Below, piece by piece: positions 49,274-60,844 of a stretch of 64,000 bases of DNA; position 1 is the first letter of the stretch; every line of letters starts with the position of its first letter. Below the pieces are notes generated by a model, which saw nothing but the letters and a program-made list of their open reading frames with translations, ran no database searches and was not told where the DNA came from. Source of the DNA: Paramecium pentaurelia (taxonomy: Eukaryota > Ciliophora > Oligohymenophorea > Peniculida > Parameciidae); the NCBI GenBank assembly GCA_905183005.1, contig CAJJDO010000099.1:186001-250000 (forward strand), written 5' to 3'. The translations under genes were made by a program, and so were the position numbers.

Positions 49274-49730
49274 AGATAATAATGATTGATTATTATTCAA
49301 AAATTTTTAGATTATATTTTAAAAGATTATTTTTTCCTTATTAATCTTGGAATAAAACCTAAAAATTTTAATAAAATTATTTTAGTAAATGCATGCTTTT
49401 TAATTAGTTTATTTACTTTAGTAAAAATATAAATTGCTATATTCTACAATAATATTTCTTATTTAATATAATATTTAATTATGAAATAAGTTAATTTATA
49501 ATATTAATTAATAATAATAAAAAGAATTTTTAAGAGAGTTTATTGAATTATAAATTATTATTAAGCGATGAATTTAAATAAGATTTATTTTTTGTTATTA
49601 ATTTTTTTAGTAATTGAAATAGCAATTTATTATAACCTTATAATTTATCACTATATAAAATGGATTATATAATTAACAGGATTAATTTATAATATTTATT
49701 ATTTCTTAATAAAAGTATATTGCTATATAA
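49274..49730. other. AT-rich region between converging genes
   Basis: About 460 bp between the stop of the membrane-protein gene and the stop of the kinase gene on the other strand. No gene or element seen. Confidence 0.45.
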
Positions 49731-51143
49731 TCAACATTTAAGGTTACTTAATTCAAAAACAGTTTATTTGAGAAATACATTGTAAATATCAGAAAAACCC
49801 TATTGTAATTAATATTTTAATTACTTCTAATAATTGAAAATTTACAAGATATTTATTACTTATTAACCACAAGATTTCTACACAAATTTTGATTTCAGTT
49901 TTGAATTTATACATTATTTGAATTTTAAATGTATCCTTATTTTGTACTTGCTTTATAGAAACTGGTTTTTTCATTAAGAAGTATTCTATAACATTCTTAA
50001 TAATTAATTCAGGTTATCCTTTTATAGTCAAACAAGATTCTGAATTAGATTGATTTTTAACATTTGGCAATTAACTGACAACTTTACCAGTTAAAAATGA
50101 TATCAATTCAAATCCTTTCATTTATCGTATAAATGATGGGTTATCTATGAAATTGTTCTTTAAAAGGGTTGTAGATACTTTTAATATATGATGAGCAAAT
50201 TCTTATGGTTAAGTAGGAAACTCATCTTATAAAAACCATTATTATTCTTCTTTTGTTATATCTGTTTGAAACCATTAATGTTAAATAATATTTTCAATAG
50301 TTATTCGCTTATTTGGATGTGTGACTAATAATTTTGAGAGCAGATCCTTTAATTCTGTTGAAAAATATTTAGGAAATGGGAAATATTATGCTGTGATAAT
50401 ATTATCCAAAAGAATTGCTACATTATCATCTTCAAATGGCAAATCTAATTAAATAATATGGGAATTTTACATCCAGCACATGAAAAATAGAGAATCACAC
50501 CAAGTGACCAGATATCTGCTTTATGTCCATCATATCCAGAAGATTAAATCACTTCTGGTGCTAGATAATGAACTGTACCACATGTAGTGTATAATTCATT
50601 ATTAAGATTACTTGGATCTTGAAAGAGAGAACTAAGACCAAAGTCATTGACTTTTATTTAATCTGTTTAGTTGCAAATGAGAATATTTTCTGGTTTGAGA
50701 TCTCTATGGGCTATTGATTTGGACTGGCAATATCGAATGGCTCTTATTATTTACCTAAAGTATTTGCGCATTTATGGTTCTGGTATAAATTTGTTATTTC
50801 TAATCATATCAAATAATTCTCCTCCTTTAATCCATTCCAACACCAGGTAAATCTTCGTTTTGCTTGCCAATACCTAACTTAGAATTATGTTTATACTTCT
50901 ATTAATTTTACGATGTTTGGATGATTGATGATCATAAGTATATGAATTTCCTTTTTAAGACTTTCAATTAGTTCTTCTCTCTTGATTTTTTCTTTATCAA
51001 TAATTTTTATAGCAAATTCTTATTTCGTTGTGACATTTATGGCACTCCTAACACTGAAAATATTATATAAAAGATCATTACATTCCAAATGCACCTTAAC
51101 CCAGAATGGCTCCAAGTTCATAATCACCTACTCTTTTGGTCAT
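49731..51143 (-). CDS. SNF1/CIPK-like protein kinase with KA1-like tail
   Basis: Introns of 28, 23, 26 and 25 nt leave 436 residues. Kinase motifs are complete: YELGAILGQGAFG (Gly loop), EFAIKIIDK (catalytic Lys), YLVLEWIKGGELFDMI, HRDLKPENILI, NDFGLSSLFQD, CGTVHYLAPEVIQSSGYDG, DIWSLGVILYFSCAGYLPFE and HPNKRITIENIIQH. After the kinase domain comes MKGFELISFLTGKVVS, which resembles the NAF/FISL region of plant CIPKs. A KA1-like fold follows (TFKIQIMYKFKTEIKICVEI, ... NKYLVNFQLLEGFSDIYNVF). The last intron is supported because it restores the KA1 ending FELSNLKC. The enzyme belongs to the CAMK group and should be active. Calcium-sensor control is suggested only by the NAF-like segment. Confidence 0.86.
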
Positions 51144-51859
51144 TTATATAAATTATTATAATTTAATATCTCTTAGAATAATTTTCATATAAATTTCAAC
51201 ATCAATTAGTAATTAAGGGTATTTTTTTATTCATCAAGGCCAAAAATAATATAAATTTATAATTCTATAAAAGAAATCTTTATATGCTTCTAAATTTTCT
51301 TATTTAAATAAAGAAGCATGAAATAACAGACATATATAAGTATTTACTTTATTTTTGTATTTATAATGATAATTTATGAAATTTGAGAACATTATTGAAA
51401 ATTATTTATTTGTAAAAAAAATTAATAAAAATGATGAATTTTCAATCATTATAATAATTATATTCATCCATTGAGTTTCAAAGTTTAAATTATATTTATT
51501 TAAATTATCATTTTAAGCATATAAAATGGAAAAAGAAAATATACAAATAACAAAAAATATTATTTTATAAAAAAAACTTTGTAATTGAGATTATCTTATA
51601 ATAAACTTAATGTGTATATACATAAATTTAATTGTTAATTAATTTTAGTGATATATTTGATATGTATTTCTTTTAGAATAAAAAATCTTAATATAATAAT
51701 AAGATACTTAATTTTTAATGGGTAGTTGAATATCTTAAAATATAAGATTCTATCAATAATTTAGAATTGATATTATTATTCATAGTTTTTTTTATTCTAA
51801 TAAATTGTTATGTAATATTAAACTTTATAAACTGTCACTTGTTATAAATAATAATTCGA
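51144..51859. other. AT-rich divergent intergenic region
   Basis: About 715 bp between the kinase start and the divergent deglutamylase start. It should contain both promoters. Sequence is very AT-rich with many A-runs; no gene, repeat or motif recognised. Confidence 0.5.
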
Positions 51860-53741
51860 ATGATGAATAATACTACCGAATACCCATCTCAAATAACTGA
51901 AACTATTTAAGGAATTACTTTTTCGAGTGCATTTGATTCTGGTAATCTGAAGAGTGTTCGCAGAGAAAATAGTGGAAGAGTAAGTAAATTTTAACATTAT
52001 TAAGTACATCCTTAATATATCAAGTGATTGGGGTATAAATGGTAGGACAACTAATTATAGAACATGGTTTTATTTCTCAGTGTCTGGAGTAAATGAAGGA
52101 GAACTTACATTTGTTATTGCCAATCTCTAAAACCAAGTAAATAATAAGATCAGCTTTTTAGATGGGACTTTTCAAAGATGGAATGTAACCTGTCTTTAGA
52201 AATTGTCATTCATCTTAATGGGAGAGATTAAAATAGCCATGTTATTATCGCTTAGTACCTGAGGGTCATTTTGAAATCACCTTTAAGCATCTATTTCTTA
52301 ATGATTCAACAGTTTATTTTGCTTTTTTTTATCCATGGAGTTGTGAAGACAATGATGTATTTAAAATAAATAGTTTTAGAATTTTCTATAACTATGTTAA
52401 GCTATGTCTCTTTAAGTAACTGACATTTATTATGATAATTCAATATTGGCTTACTCAAAAGAGGGTAGACCTATTAATCTAATAACAATAACACATGGTT
52501 CATCTTAAATCAAAGAAGAACCTATACCTGGTTTATTCCCATAAAGTAGACCTTAGCATTTCAAGAAACCACACATTTTTATTTCTGCTAGAGTTCATCC
52601 TGGAGAAGTACCAGGATCTTTTGTTAATAATGGATTGATGAAGTATCTACTCAATGCACATGATCCAGTAGCATAAGTAGCAAGGGAGAAGTTTGTTTGG
52701 AGTATTGTTCCAATAATTAATCCTGATGGAGTATATAGAGGACATTATAGAACTGATTCTTTATGTTAAAATCTAAATCGATATTATCTATCACCATCAA
52801 AGGAGGATCATCCAACTATTTATGCAATTAAAGAATATATAATGAGACTTTAAAATACAGATAGACTTTATGGATATATTGATTTACATGCTCATGCTGG
52901 TCATAAAGGAGTATTTATTTATGGAAATTAATTACCATCTTTAAGTTAACATACAACAAATTGCATAATTCCAAGATTGATTAGTTTATATTCAGAAATC
53001 TTTGATTATGATGCATGCAACTTTACTGAAAAAAATATGTATGCTGCTGATAAAGGAGATGGATTAAGTAAGGAAGGTTCTGGAAGAGTGGCATTTTATA
53101 AGATTTGTGGAATTCTTCATAGTTATACTTTAGAATGTAATTATAATACAGGAAGGATTACGAATATTATGTATGAATAGAGTGGAAGTAAACTTAATAT
53201 TAAATTTAAGATAGTTCATATAAAGATGAATAATTGGATGATAATATTATTTTGGGATCTGTTTACACTTCGAATCCGAAATCATATTTTTTTTCAATTT
53301 AAGATTATGAATAAGTAGGAGTTGGAATAGTAAATGCATTTTTAGATTTTAATCTTATTAATCCTATGAGTAGATTATCAGCTTCTCCCTTTAAGACCTT
53401 AGCTAATTTGAGAACATTTTTAGCATATAATATTATGAGAACAATGCATTATAGATATGAACCATATTTAAGGAAAGTTTTAAAGTAAATAAATGATAAA
53501 TTATAAAGGTTTATTAATAATAAAGAATAATTGAATAGAGTATTGAAAGCTTTTTATGATTATATATGTAATGGATAGATTAAAGATAATTTAGAAGGTA
53601 GTTAAGAAGTTGTTACATAAAAACCCTAAACAAGATATTAAAAGGCCTAGGAAATTAAGAAAGAAAAATAAGAGAAATAAGAAAAGTAAAAATAATAACA
53701 ATAATAATAATCTTAAAAATAATAATAGTAATAATAATAAC

Positions 53742-53791
<50 letters not shown>

Positions 53792-54016
53792 TAATAATAA
53801 TAATAATAATCATAAAAATAATAATTCAGAAGGTCATAATATGAATAAGTTCCTGTTAAATAATATCCATTCTCTGAAGTAGATTTAGATGCAAGATAAA
53901 TGAGAACTTAAAGTTAAGGCAAGACAAGGGCTAGATCTGAAACTAAATAATAATAAGTTTAATAATAATAAAAAGTACAGAGAGCATTTAAAATAAAAAG
54001 AAATGTGAAAATATGA
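51860..54016 (+). CDS. AGBL5: CCP5-type cytosolic carboxypeptidase (tubulin deglutamylase)
   Basis: Introns of 25 and 25 nt are seen in the first part. The N-terminal beta domain has the AGBL5 pattern ([47 protein letters not shown]). The M14 domain has zinc ligands in [20 protein letters not shown], then [71 protein letters not shown], and the catalytic Glu in [12 protein letters not shown]. All key residues are present. CCP5 removes the branch-point glutamate from polyglutamylated tubulin. The C-terminal extension is Gln/Lys-rich and includes a run of 30 Gln, ending in a basic tail (TRARSETK ... FKIKRNVKI). A start at the first of two adjacent ATGs is assumed. The stop is 19 bp from that of the convergent DHHC gene. 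Confidence 0.88.
53720..53809 (+). repeat. TAA trinucleotide repeat encoding 30 glutamines
   Basis: Ninety bases of almost pure TAA, with one TAG and two CAA codons, lie in frame with the deglutamylase. In the ciliate code this gives 30 consecutive Gln. The surrounding codons (KQQQQQQS before, SQKQQF after) extend the Gln-rich zone to over 100 residues. The interrupting TAG and CAA codons argue that the tract is translated and partly stabilised. Confidence 0.85.
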
Positions 54017-54035
54017 CAAAATATTAGTAATTTAA

Positions 54036-55750
54036 TCAACTTTATGTATATTTTTTAAATTGTTTCTTATTTCTAAAACATTAATTAAAACAATTTTATA
54101 TAGATGGCTCTACTTTAGATTCCTCAGATTATGAATCCTAAATGTTTTCCTAATTGCATATAAATAATTATACTTACTTAAGGATCTAATAAGCTGGACT
54201 TAATGTTTATCTTTTATCCAGTTATTCTTTCATAAGTAGTGATACCATAATATAAATTCTTTGTTTAGTATATACATAAAAGACTAATATATAGAATTTA
54301 TGATTTACAAAATTGGAGTAATGAAAATGAATATATTTATAATTGGATATAGCATTATTAGATAATTGTACAAAGATAGGCTATCAGATTAGCAAAAGTC
54401 TAAAATGAATAAATGTAATTACAATAAACTATTATACTTGCTGAATATAGCTAGATTATGATTAGAGAAATAAGATAAACATAAAAATAGAGTAAATTTC
54501 TACATAATATTAATATATAATTTACTTGGCTCCAACACAGTTGTTTATCCATGGACAATGATGATCATAAACAACTACACATTTTTTACAAAATTCACAA
54601 TGCTTTGATCTTTAAGGTTTAATCACCCAACAATCCGGACATATATTGATAGGATCTATCTATTATTCTATAGCTTCTTCAATAGTGAGATGCAATTTAA
54701 TTATTCCTGGATCACAACATTATGCTAACATAGAAGCTAATAGTAGAATAGCCAGAAAAACCAAGAAAATGTATAATAATTTCCCTTAGATTTCCCATAA
54801 GATATATCCTATACAACTTTGGGATGTTAATATGACAAAGTAATAAACAAGTATGGATTTTCTATTTCTTTTTATTGGATGATATGGCTATTTCAAATTA
54901 TAGAATAATGCCAAATCAGTTTTATCTTCAAGCATTTTCTTTATTTATAGAGATTCAGTCAAATTGATTGGTAATTTTCCATCTACATCCTATATAGAAA
55001 TTATTCCAAATTACTTCGATATCTCTATAAGCTCCTTTGATAAGTAGTTTTTTTACAACTCTAGTTTGTCCATAAGATGCACCAATATGTAATGCAGTTT
55101 ATTATTCATTATTTTTACAATCAATATTACATCCAAATGAAATCAAAAAGCTCACAGTTAATTCACAACTATAGACTTTAAAAAATGATAAAGATACTTC
55201 TAATACGCTGCCCAATGCAAGCAAGTATTTCCTGCATCATCTTATACATTTATTGAGATTCCTTATTATAACCAATACCACTTCTATAGAAAAACAACAT
55301 TATACCACCATATATGGTTAATCTCCTTAAGCTGCTGCATGTATAGGTAATAAGCCAGACCCACTTTTTAGAGCAGAATCAGCACCTATATTGAGTAAGA
55401 TCTTCACAGCTTCCTTATATAAATGCAATTAAATATACCACATTTCCATTATAAGATGCAATATGAAGGGCTGTGAAGATTTCGATATTGTATGTATTAA
55501 CTAATTTTCGAATCTCATTCTCCTTATAATTGTCGATAGAGTATTATTCAAGATATTTTAAAAATGAATAATCATTTCTCTGAACAGCAATATGTAGAAC
55601 TTAGATCATATTTAAAAGATTACTTGTTTATTTCTTGCCACAATCTAAATTCAAAATATTTGGTTTGACTTTATTCATAAATTCCATTAATTGCTGTATC
55701 GAATTACTTTAGATCATTTCCTTTATAATTTATTGTGAATCATCAATCAT
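54036..55750 (-). CDS. Ankyrin-repeat DHHC palmitoyltransferase
   Basis: Six introns (25, 22, 29, 25, 26 and 28 nt) leave 519 residues. The N-terminal half has ankyrin repeats: VLHIAVQRNDYSFLKYLEQY, TALHIASYNGN, AVKILLNIGADSALKSGSGL, NTCLHWAAYQ and TALHIGASYGQTRVVKKLLI. Two helices follow (SILVYYFVILTSQSCIGYIL, LLYIFLVFLAILLLASMLA). The catalytic zinc-rich block reads CPDCWVIKPQRSKHCEFCKK, then CVVVYDHHCPWINNCVG, with DHHC intact. Two more helices follow, and then the TTxE motif (TTYERITGQ). The layout matches ZDHHC17/HIP14 and yeast Akr1, Golgi-area S-acyltransferases. It converges on the deglutamylase gene with 19 bp between stops. Confidence 0.9.
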
Positions 55751-56185
55751 TATTATAAAATAAATTATAATTCCATTTTATAATTATAATCATTATAACA
55801 TTGATTGCAATTAATAAAATTATATATAAAAAGAATATCTCATAATCTATTTGATACCTTTATAAATATTTAAGTATAAAAAGAATCTAAAAAATTAGTA
55901 ATTTCTTTGTTTTCACTGTTTTAAATCCCTTTTTCATATAAAAGTTCTTATTTATCTAAATAACATCTTTTATTATCTAAAATAGACCAAGAGATTGTTA
56001 ATTCTTTATATTATGCTAATATACTATGTTTAATAATTTTATTATAAAGATTTAAAAATAATAAAAATAATCTTAAAATTATAGATTTGTAAGATAAAAT
56101 ATTCTAAAAAAATTAATTAATTTAAAAAGTACAAGCAAATTTTTTCAACTTTTGAATATAATTATAAAGAAATATTATAAAACAA
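55751..56185. other. AT-rich intergenic region
   Basis: About 435 bp between two minus-strand genes. It should hold the promoter of the DHHC gene and the 3' end of the ABC transporter gene. Nothing else recognised. Confidence 0.45.
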
Positions 56186-58053
56186 TCATTATTATTTTTA
56201 TCTTAACATCTTTAGAAACATATATGCTCCTAATCTAATTGCTACAGTAAAAGCAATTAGAATTGCTACTGATTCCCATAATCCTACTTCAAATCCAAGA
56301 GTTTCAATTGGATCACCAAACTCATAATTTCTTCCTTCAAATTCATTTGTGGCCAAGGCTTCAAAAGAGTATTTAACAGGACTTATATATTAGATCCAAC
56401 CAATCCAAACAAAAAATTACTTTGAATTTGCAAAGAATCCTGAAAAAATGATTAAAGGCAATAAGATTAATGGTACAATGCTTGTAGCAACTTTAATATC
56501 ATTAAATGCACATCCAGCCATCAATCCCATACTATTACCATTTAAACAAGTTAGAATAGCAATGAATATATGTGCAATAACAACTCCACCATCTCTTGTA
56601 TTTAAACCAATCATCCAATAAAGAATAAGTTCTTAAAGTATTGGTGTAATAAGACAAAAGGGTATTTCAACAAATGATTTTCCCATGAAATATGAAAAAG
56701 TAGTATATAATTTTGAATTCTCTTCTCTCAAAAATACATCTCTTTCAGTTGAAAATTACAACACAACAGGAAACAATGAACTCATAGTAAGATTGATACA
56801 TAAGAAAAACATACATCCAGACATACTTGTGTAATCTGCCAATGTTCCTGAATCTTCTCCAATTCCATAATATGAATATCCAAGTAATAATCCCAAAAAA
56901 ATTGCCATACCTACTCTTTATTTAACAATCATTTTATCTCTTAAAAATCCTTTTATTGCTCTTTTTGCAATTAAGTTAATTTAAAATGCAGTAGAAGTTT
57001 CAACTTATTTATATACTAATTCAGTTTTTGAAGATTCTTTGATTTCATCTAAAACTGGTTTGTGCAATTACTTTTCATATTAATCAAAATAGATTGGAAA
57101 ATTATCTATATTAATTTGACTTTCTTGATGCATAATACTCATCATAAAATCCATAGGATTACTATGATCTGGACATGAAAATCCTATTCCTTTAAAGTAT
57201 CCAACTAATTTAGTTCTAGGTCCTTAGTAAATGAATTTTCCTTAAACAAGTAACATTATTCTATCAAAAAGTAAATATATATCTGAAGATGGTTAATGAA
57301 TAGTAAATACAATTGTTCTATCTTATTCATGTGCAAGTAATTAAAGTTCATATCTACAATTATTAATTTAATAATATTACATAATTTAAAATGCAGTAAA
57401 TGAATCTAATCCTGAAGTAGGTTCATCTAATAAAATACATGAAGGATTAGTAACTAATTCAAATCCTATTGATGTTCTTTTTCTTTCTCCTCCTGATATC
57501 CCTTTTAATGAAGGACCTCCAATTATTGCATTTTAACATCTTTCTAATTTCATTGTTTTTATAGTGTCTTCTACTCTTGATTACTTCAATTCTGAATCTG
57601 TATACTTTAAATCAGCAACAAATTATAATGCTTCTCTAGGAGTTAAAGTTTCAAAAAGAACATCATTTTACATAACATAAGCAGCAAAATTAGAAAATGT
57701 TTCAGAATCATACTCCACTTAATTAGCAAGTACTTTTCCTTTTAGTTTGACAGATTTAGAACTTTAAACACGAGCAGCAAGTATATTCAATAATGATGTT
57801 TTACCAGCACCAGATGCTCCTAAAATGGCAGTAACTTCTCCTCCTGGACAATATCCATCTAAATTCCTTAATATTTCTCTTTTATCTATGATTATTATAT
57901 AATAATCTTACTTCCTTTCTGATCAACCACTTAATATTCAATATTCTAAAATGCAATATCTACTACTCTTCTACATCTTAAACTTTTAGCACTTTAAACT
58001 GTGTCATTAAGTCTTCCAGCTTCTATTTAAGGTAATATTTCTATTTCTTACAT
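56186..58053 (-). CDS. ABCG-type half ABC transporter
   Basis: Introns of 26 and 27 nt leave 604 residues. The ATPase domain comes first: Walker [12 protein letters not shown], the [19 protein letters not shown] segment with the Q-loop, the signature [15 protein letters not shown], Walker [14 protein letters not shown] and the H-loop [14 protein letters not shown]. Six membrane helices follow, with the ABCG-typical [59 protein letters not shown] and [17 protein letters not shown]. Reverse domain order and size define the ABCG/White family. It must dimerise to work and would export lipids or other hydrophobic compounds; the substrate is unknown. All nucleotide-binding motifs are intact. Confidence 0.9.
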
Positions 58054-58783
58054 TAATTATTTCTCTATTCTTAAATAAAAGTTGGATAAAAATAGTAATT
58101 TGGAATTCTGTGATTCCAATATATAACTAGAATTTATCAATATTCTGATTTATAATTTTAAAATTGGATATATATAAAGAAATCCTATTCTAAATCCAAA
58201 TCACTCATGCATTTATTATAAATAACATCAAGACCATCTCAAAATAAGATCAAAAAATATTTGCATAATCATTATAAATTGAATCTTATTTATATATTTA
58301 CTATCATCTATAATTATTTTAGGTAGTTTAAGATTATGTATTTATGGAAATATAATATTGGAAAAATAAAAAATTCTTCAATTCTTAAAATATAATTATA
58401 ATAAAAAATTAAATAAAATAATTAAAACATAATTTCCATAAATTATTTTATGTTTTATTTAATTTTTTATTAGTTATTAAATTGCAAATAATTATATATA
58501 AAATAACTTTCATACCATCAAGATTTTAAAATTCTATTCATACATTGCTCTATAAATCATTAATATTTATAAGTTATATTTGAACCCTGTAGATGAGTTA
58601 ATCATATTTATACAGCAACCAATTTCAAATTTTTAGGCTATTTCTTTATTTATTTAGTCATTACGTATTATTTTTGATTATTAAACGAATGCAACAATAC
58701 TATTGTGATTATAAATTAAAATGATGACATATTCATTCAAATGGCTTAATTACTCAAATAATACGCATTATTTATTAAAATTT
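58054..58783. other. AT-rich divergent intergenic region
   Basis: About 730 bp between the ABC transporter start and the PP2C start. It should contain both promoters. An ATG at 58741 lies in a different frame from PP2C and leads quickly to a mismatch, so it is not used. No other element recognised. Confidence 0.45.
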
Positions 58784-59625
58784 ATGGGCATAAAAGGGTC
58801 TAAAGCAAATTTATCTCAGAAGACTACTCGTGCACACTCTAATGGGATCACTCGTTCCTCATGTTAAATGCAAGGTTGGAGAGATTATATGGAGGATTAC
58901 ATTTTAATTTAAGAGCAAGAAGAGTTCTAACTTTATGGGGTCTTTGATGGACATGGAGGCTAAGATGTTTCAGAATTTTTGTCAGAGCACTTCTATGAAA
59001 TATTCGAGATGGAACTAAAAAAAAATCCAGAAAATTATAATCTAGTATTAGAATCTACTTTTGAAACTTTGGATACTATACTAGCCCATCGAATAGCTAG
59101 TTCAAAAGTTGGAAGTACTGCCATTATTGTTTTGGTTACCAAAGAAAAGGTGCATATCGCTAATTTAGGAGATAGCAGAGCTATTCTATTTTCAAATGAA
59201 TCTGTTTAGTAACTCTCTTAAGATCATAACATAGAATCTGAATATAATAGAATAATATCTAATGGTGGTTATATTAGGGATGATAGAATTAATGGTAATT
59301 ATCAATCATGATTTTCTAGGTTCTTTGACTGTTGCAAGAGCTTTTGGTGACTTTTTCTTAAAATCGTCAAGATGTTCTATAATTTCATCAAAGCCAGACA
59401 TAATGATGATTGATAGACCTTAAAATAAATCTATCTTATTAGCTTCAGATGGAATATGGGAATGTGCAGATAATTAATGTAATTTTTTATTAGATAAAAT
59501 TAGATATAAGCAAATATCTTATGGAAAACAATTAATTAGGAAAATTGTTCAATTAATTAATAGCCAAAAATATGAATTAAGAATATGGTTATGATAATAT
59601 GAGTGCCATACTTATTTAATTCTGA
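58784..59625 (+). CDS. PP2C-family protein phosphatase
   Basis: Two 25-nt introns leave 263 residues. PP2C motifs occur in order: MQGWRDYMEDYILIQ, YGVFDGHGGQDVSEFL, SKVGSTAIIVLVTKEKVHIA, NLGDSRAILFSN, LSQDHNIESEYNRIISNGGY, SLTVARAFGDFFLK, KPDIMMIDRPQNKSILLASD (with GIWE), and the closing GYDNMSAILI. The metal-binding Asp residues (DGHGG, SDGIW, DNMS) are present. The second intron is supported because it restores the DNMSAILI end. The protein starts MGIKGSK, a possible N-myristoylation signal, which would place it at a membrane. It is slightly shorter than most PP2C enzymes because loops are trimmed. Confidence 0.9.
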
Positions 59626-60844
59626 TTTTTATTTAATCATTTTATTATTATCATTCATAATTCTATATATTATTTTAAACTAGAATACCATAAATAAAAA
59701 GCGTTAAAATATATTACTAATATATTAAACAAAAACAAATACATCATAATCCTATAGAATTTTATATCATATAATCTAAATAATTTTTAAGACCATAAAC
59801 TATCATATCATAATATTCTCTTAATATCATTTTCACAAAAGAATTAAAATTATTATTATTATTTATTAAATGATTCGATAAAAATAGCAAATCTAATAAT
59901 TTTATTCTTATTACTCTATTTATTTCTTAAATTATATTGTATCATTTATGGTTTATTATTCTCGATTAAATAAACTTAAATTTTCAAATTATTGATTTCT
60001 ATTAGGCTGCTTTTATTGAATTTATATTAGGAAATTCTATCTAAATGATTTTTCTTTTTAAATTTACTGATTATTTTATATAACATTGGTCTTTATTTAC
60101 AATTTAATCAAAAATTTAATAATCTCTCTTTCTTTTTTATAAATTTTTAATTTAAGATAAAAATGATTTTCAGGTTTATTTTAGGTTATTTATGATAAAA
60201 TGAGATCATTTATGAAGAATGATTATCAAATTTATAATAAATTATTAGTTTTAAATTTTATTAGGTATTTTTATTAAAAAAAAAGATAAATTTTGCTTTT
60301 CTTTAAATATAATTTATTAGAATGAAAATGTTTCAATATAATTTTTAAATAGTTTAGATTATGAAAAATATTAAAATTTAGAATTATTTTTAATTTAAGA
60401 TTTATTTTATTAATTATTAAAGATTATTTCAGTGTTTTAGATTATAAATTTCTATTGATCGCTTTTTTATTCTTCAATTATCATTTTTATGTTTTTTATT
60501 CGATTTAATATTCATTTTTTTAATTTACTTAATAATTTAGTTTAATATCTTATTGATTGATTGTCTATCTTACATATATGGATGCAAATTATTAAATTAT
60601 TATACTATTTGTTTAAAGTATCCCTTACTTATTATTTAATAAATCTAAAAATTAGAAACCATATTTAAATTTCTTGTTAATAGATTGATTACTTATTTTT
60701 TTTGACTTATATATTGAAAACTCTAAAAATACTTTTACAATATTGATAGCCTATACTTATTGTTCCTAGAAGAGAGGTATATAAACTTAAAAGTTATATG
60801 TCAATTACAATATATACAAAAATGAAAATACTATTGATTTTAAT
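59626..60844. other. Long AT-rich region without a gene
   Basis: About 1.2 kb between two plus-strand genes. The sequence is strongly T- and A-rich, with loosely repeated phrases such as TTTTTAATTTAAGAT near 60150 and 60390 and many TTTATT blocks. No frame reads as coding and no structured RNA was recognised. Confidence 0.5.

Noticed and set aside
48951..49289. A separate small gene starting MEQLVDDQKFTK
   Set aside because: A 25-nt intron just upstream joins it in frame to the end of the CSC1-like gene, so it is the C-terminal tail.
53591..53882. Poly-Leu frame (minus) and poly-Asn frame (plus) at the trinucleotide repeat
   Set aside because: The true frame is that of the deglutamylase, where the same repeat is poly-Gln and is flanked by matching coding sequence on both sides.
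54104..54500. A plus-strand frame starting MALLQIPQIMNPKCF
   Set aside because: It is antisense to the C-terminal half of the ankyrin-DHHC gene, whose TTxE motif and intron chain on the minus strand explain the region.
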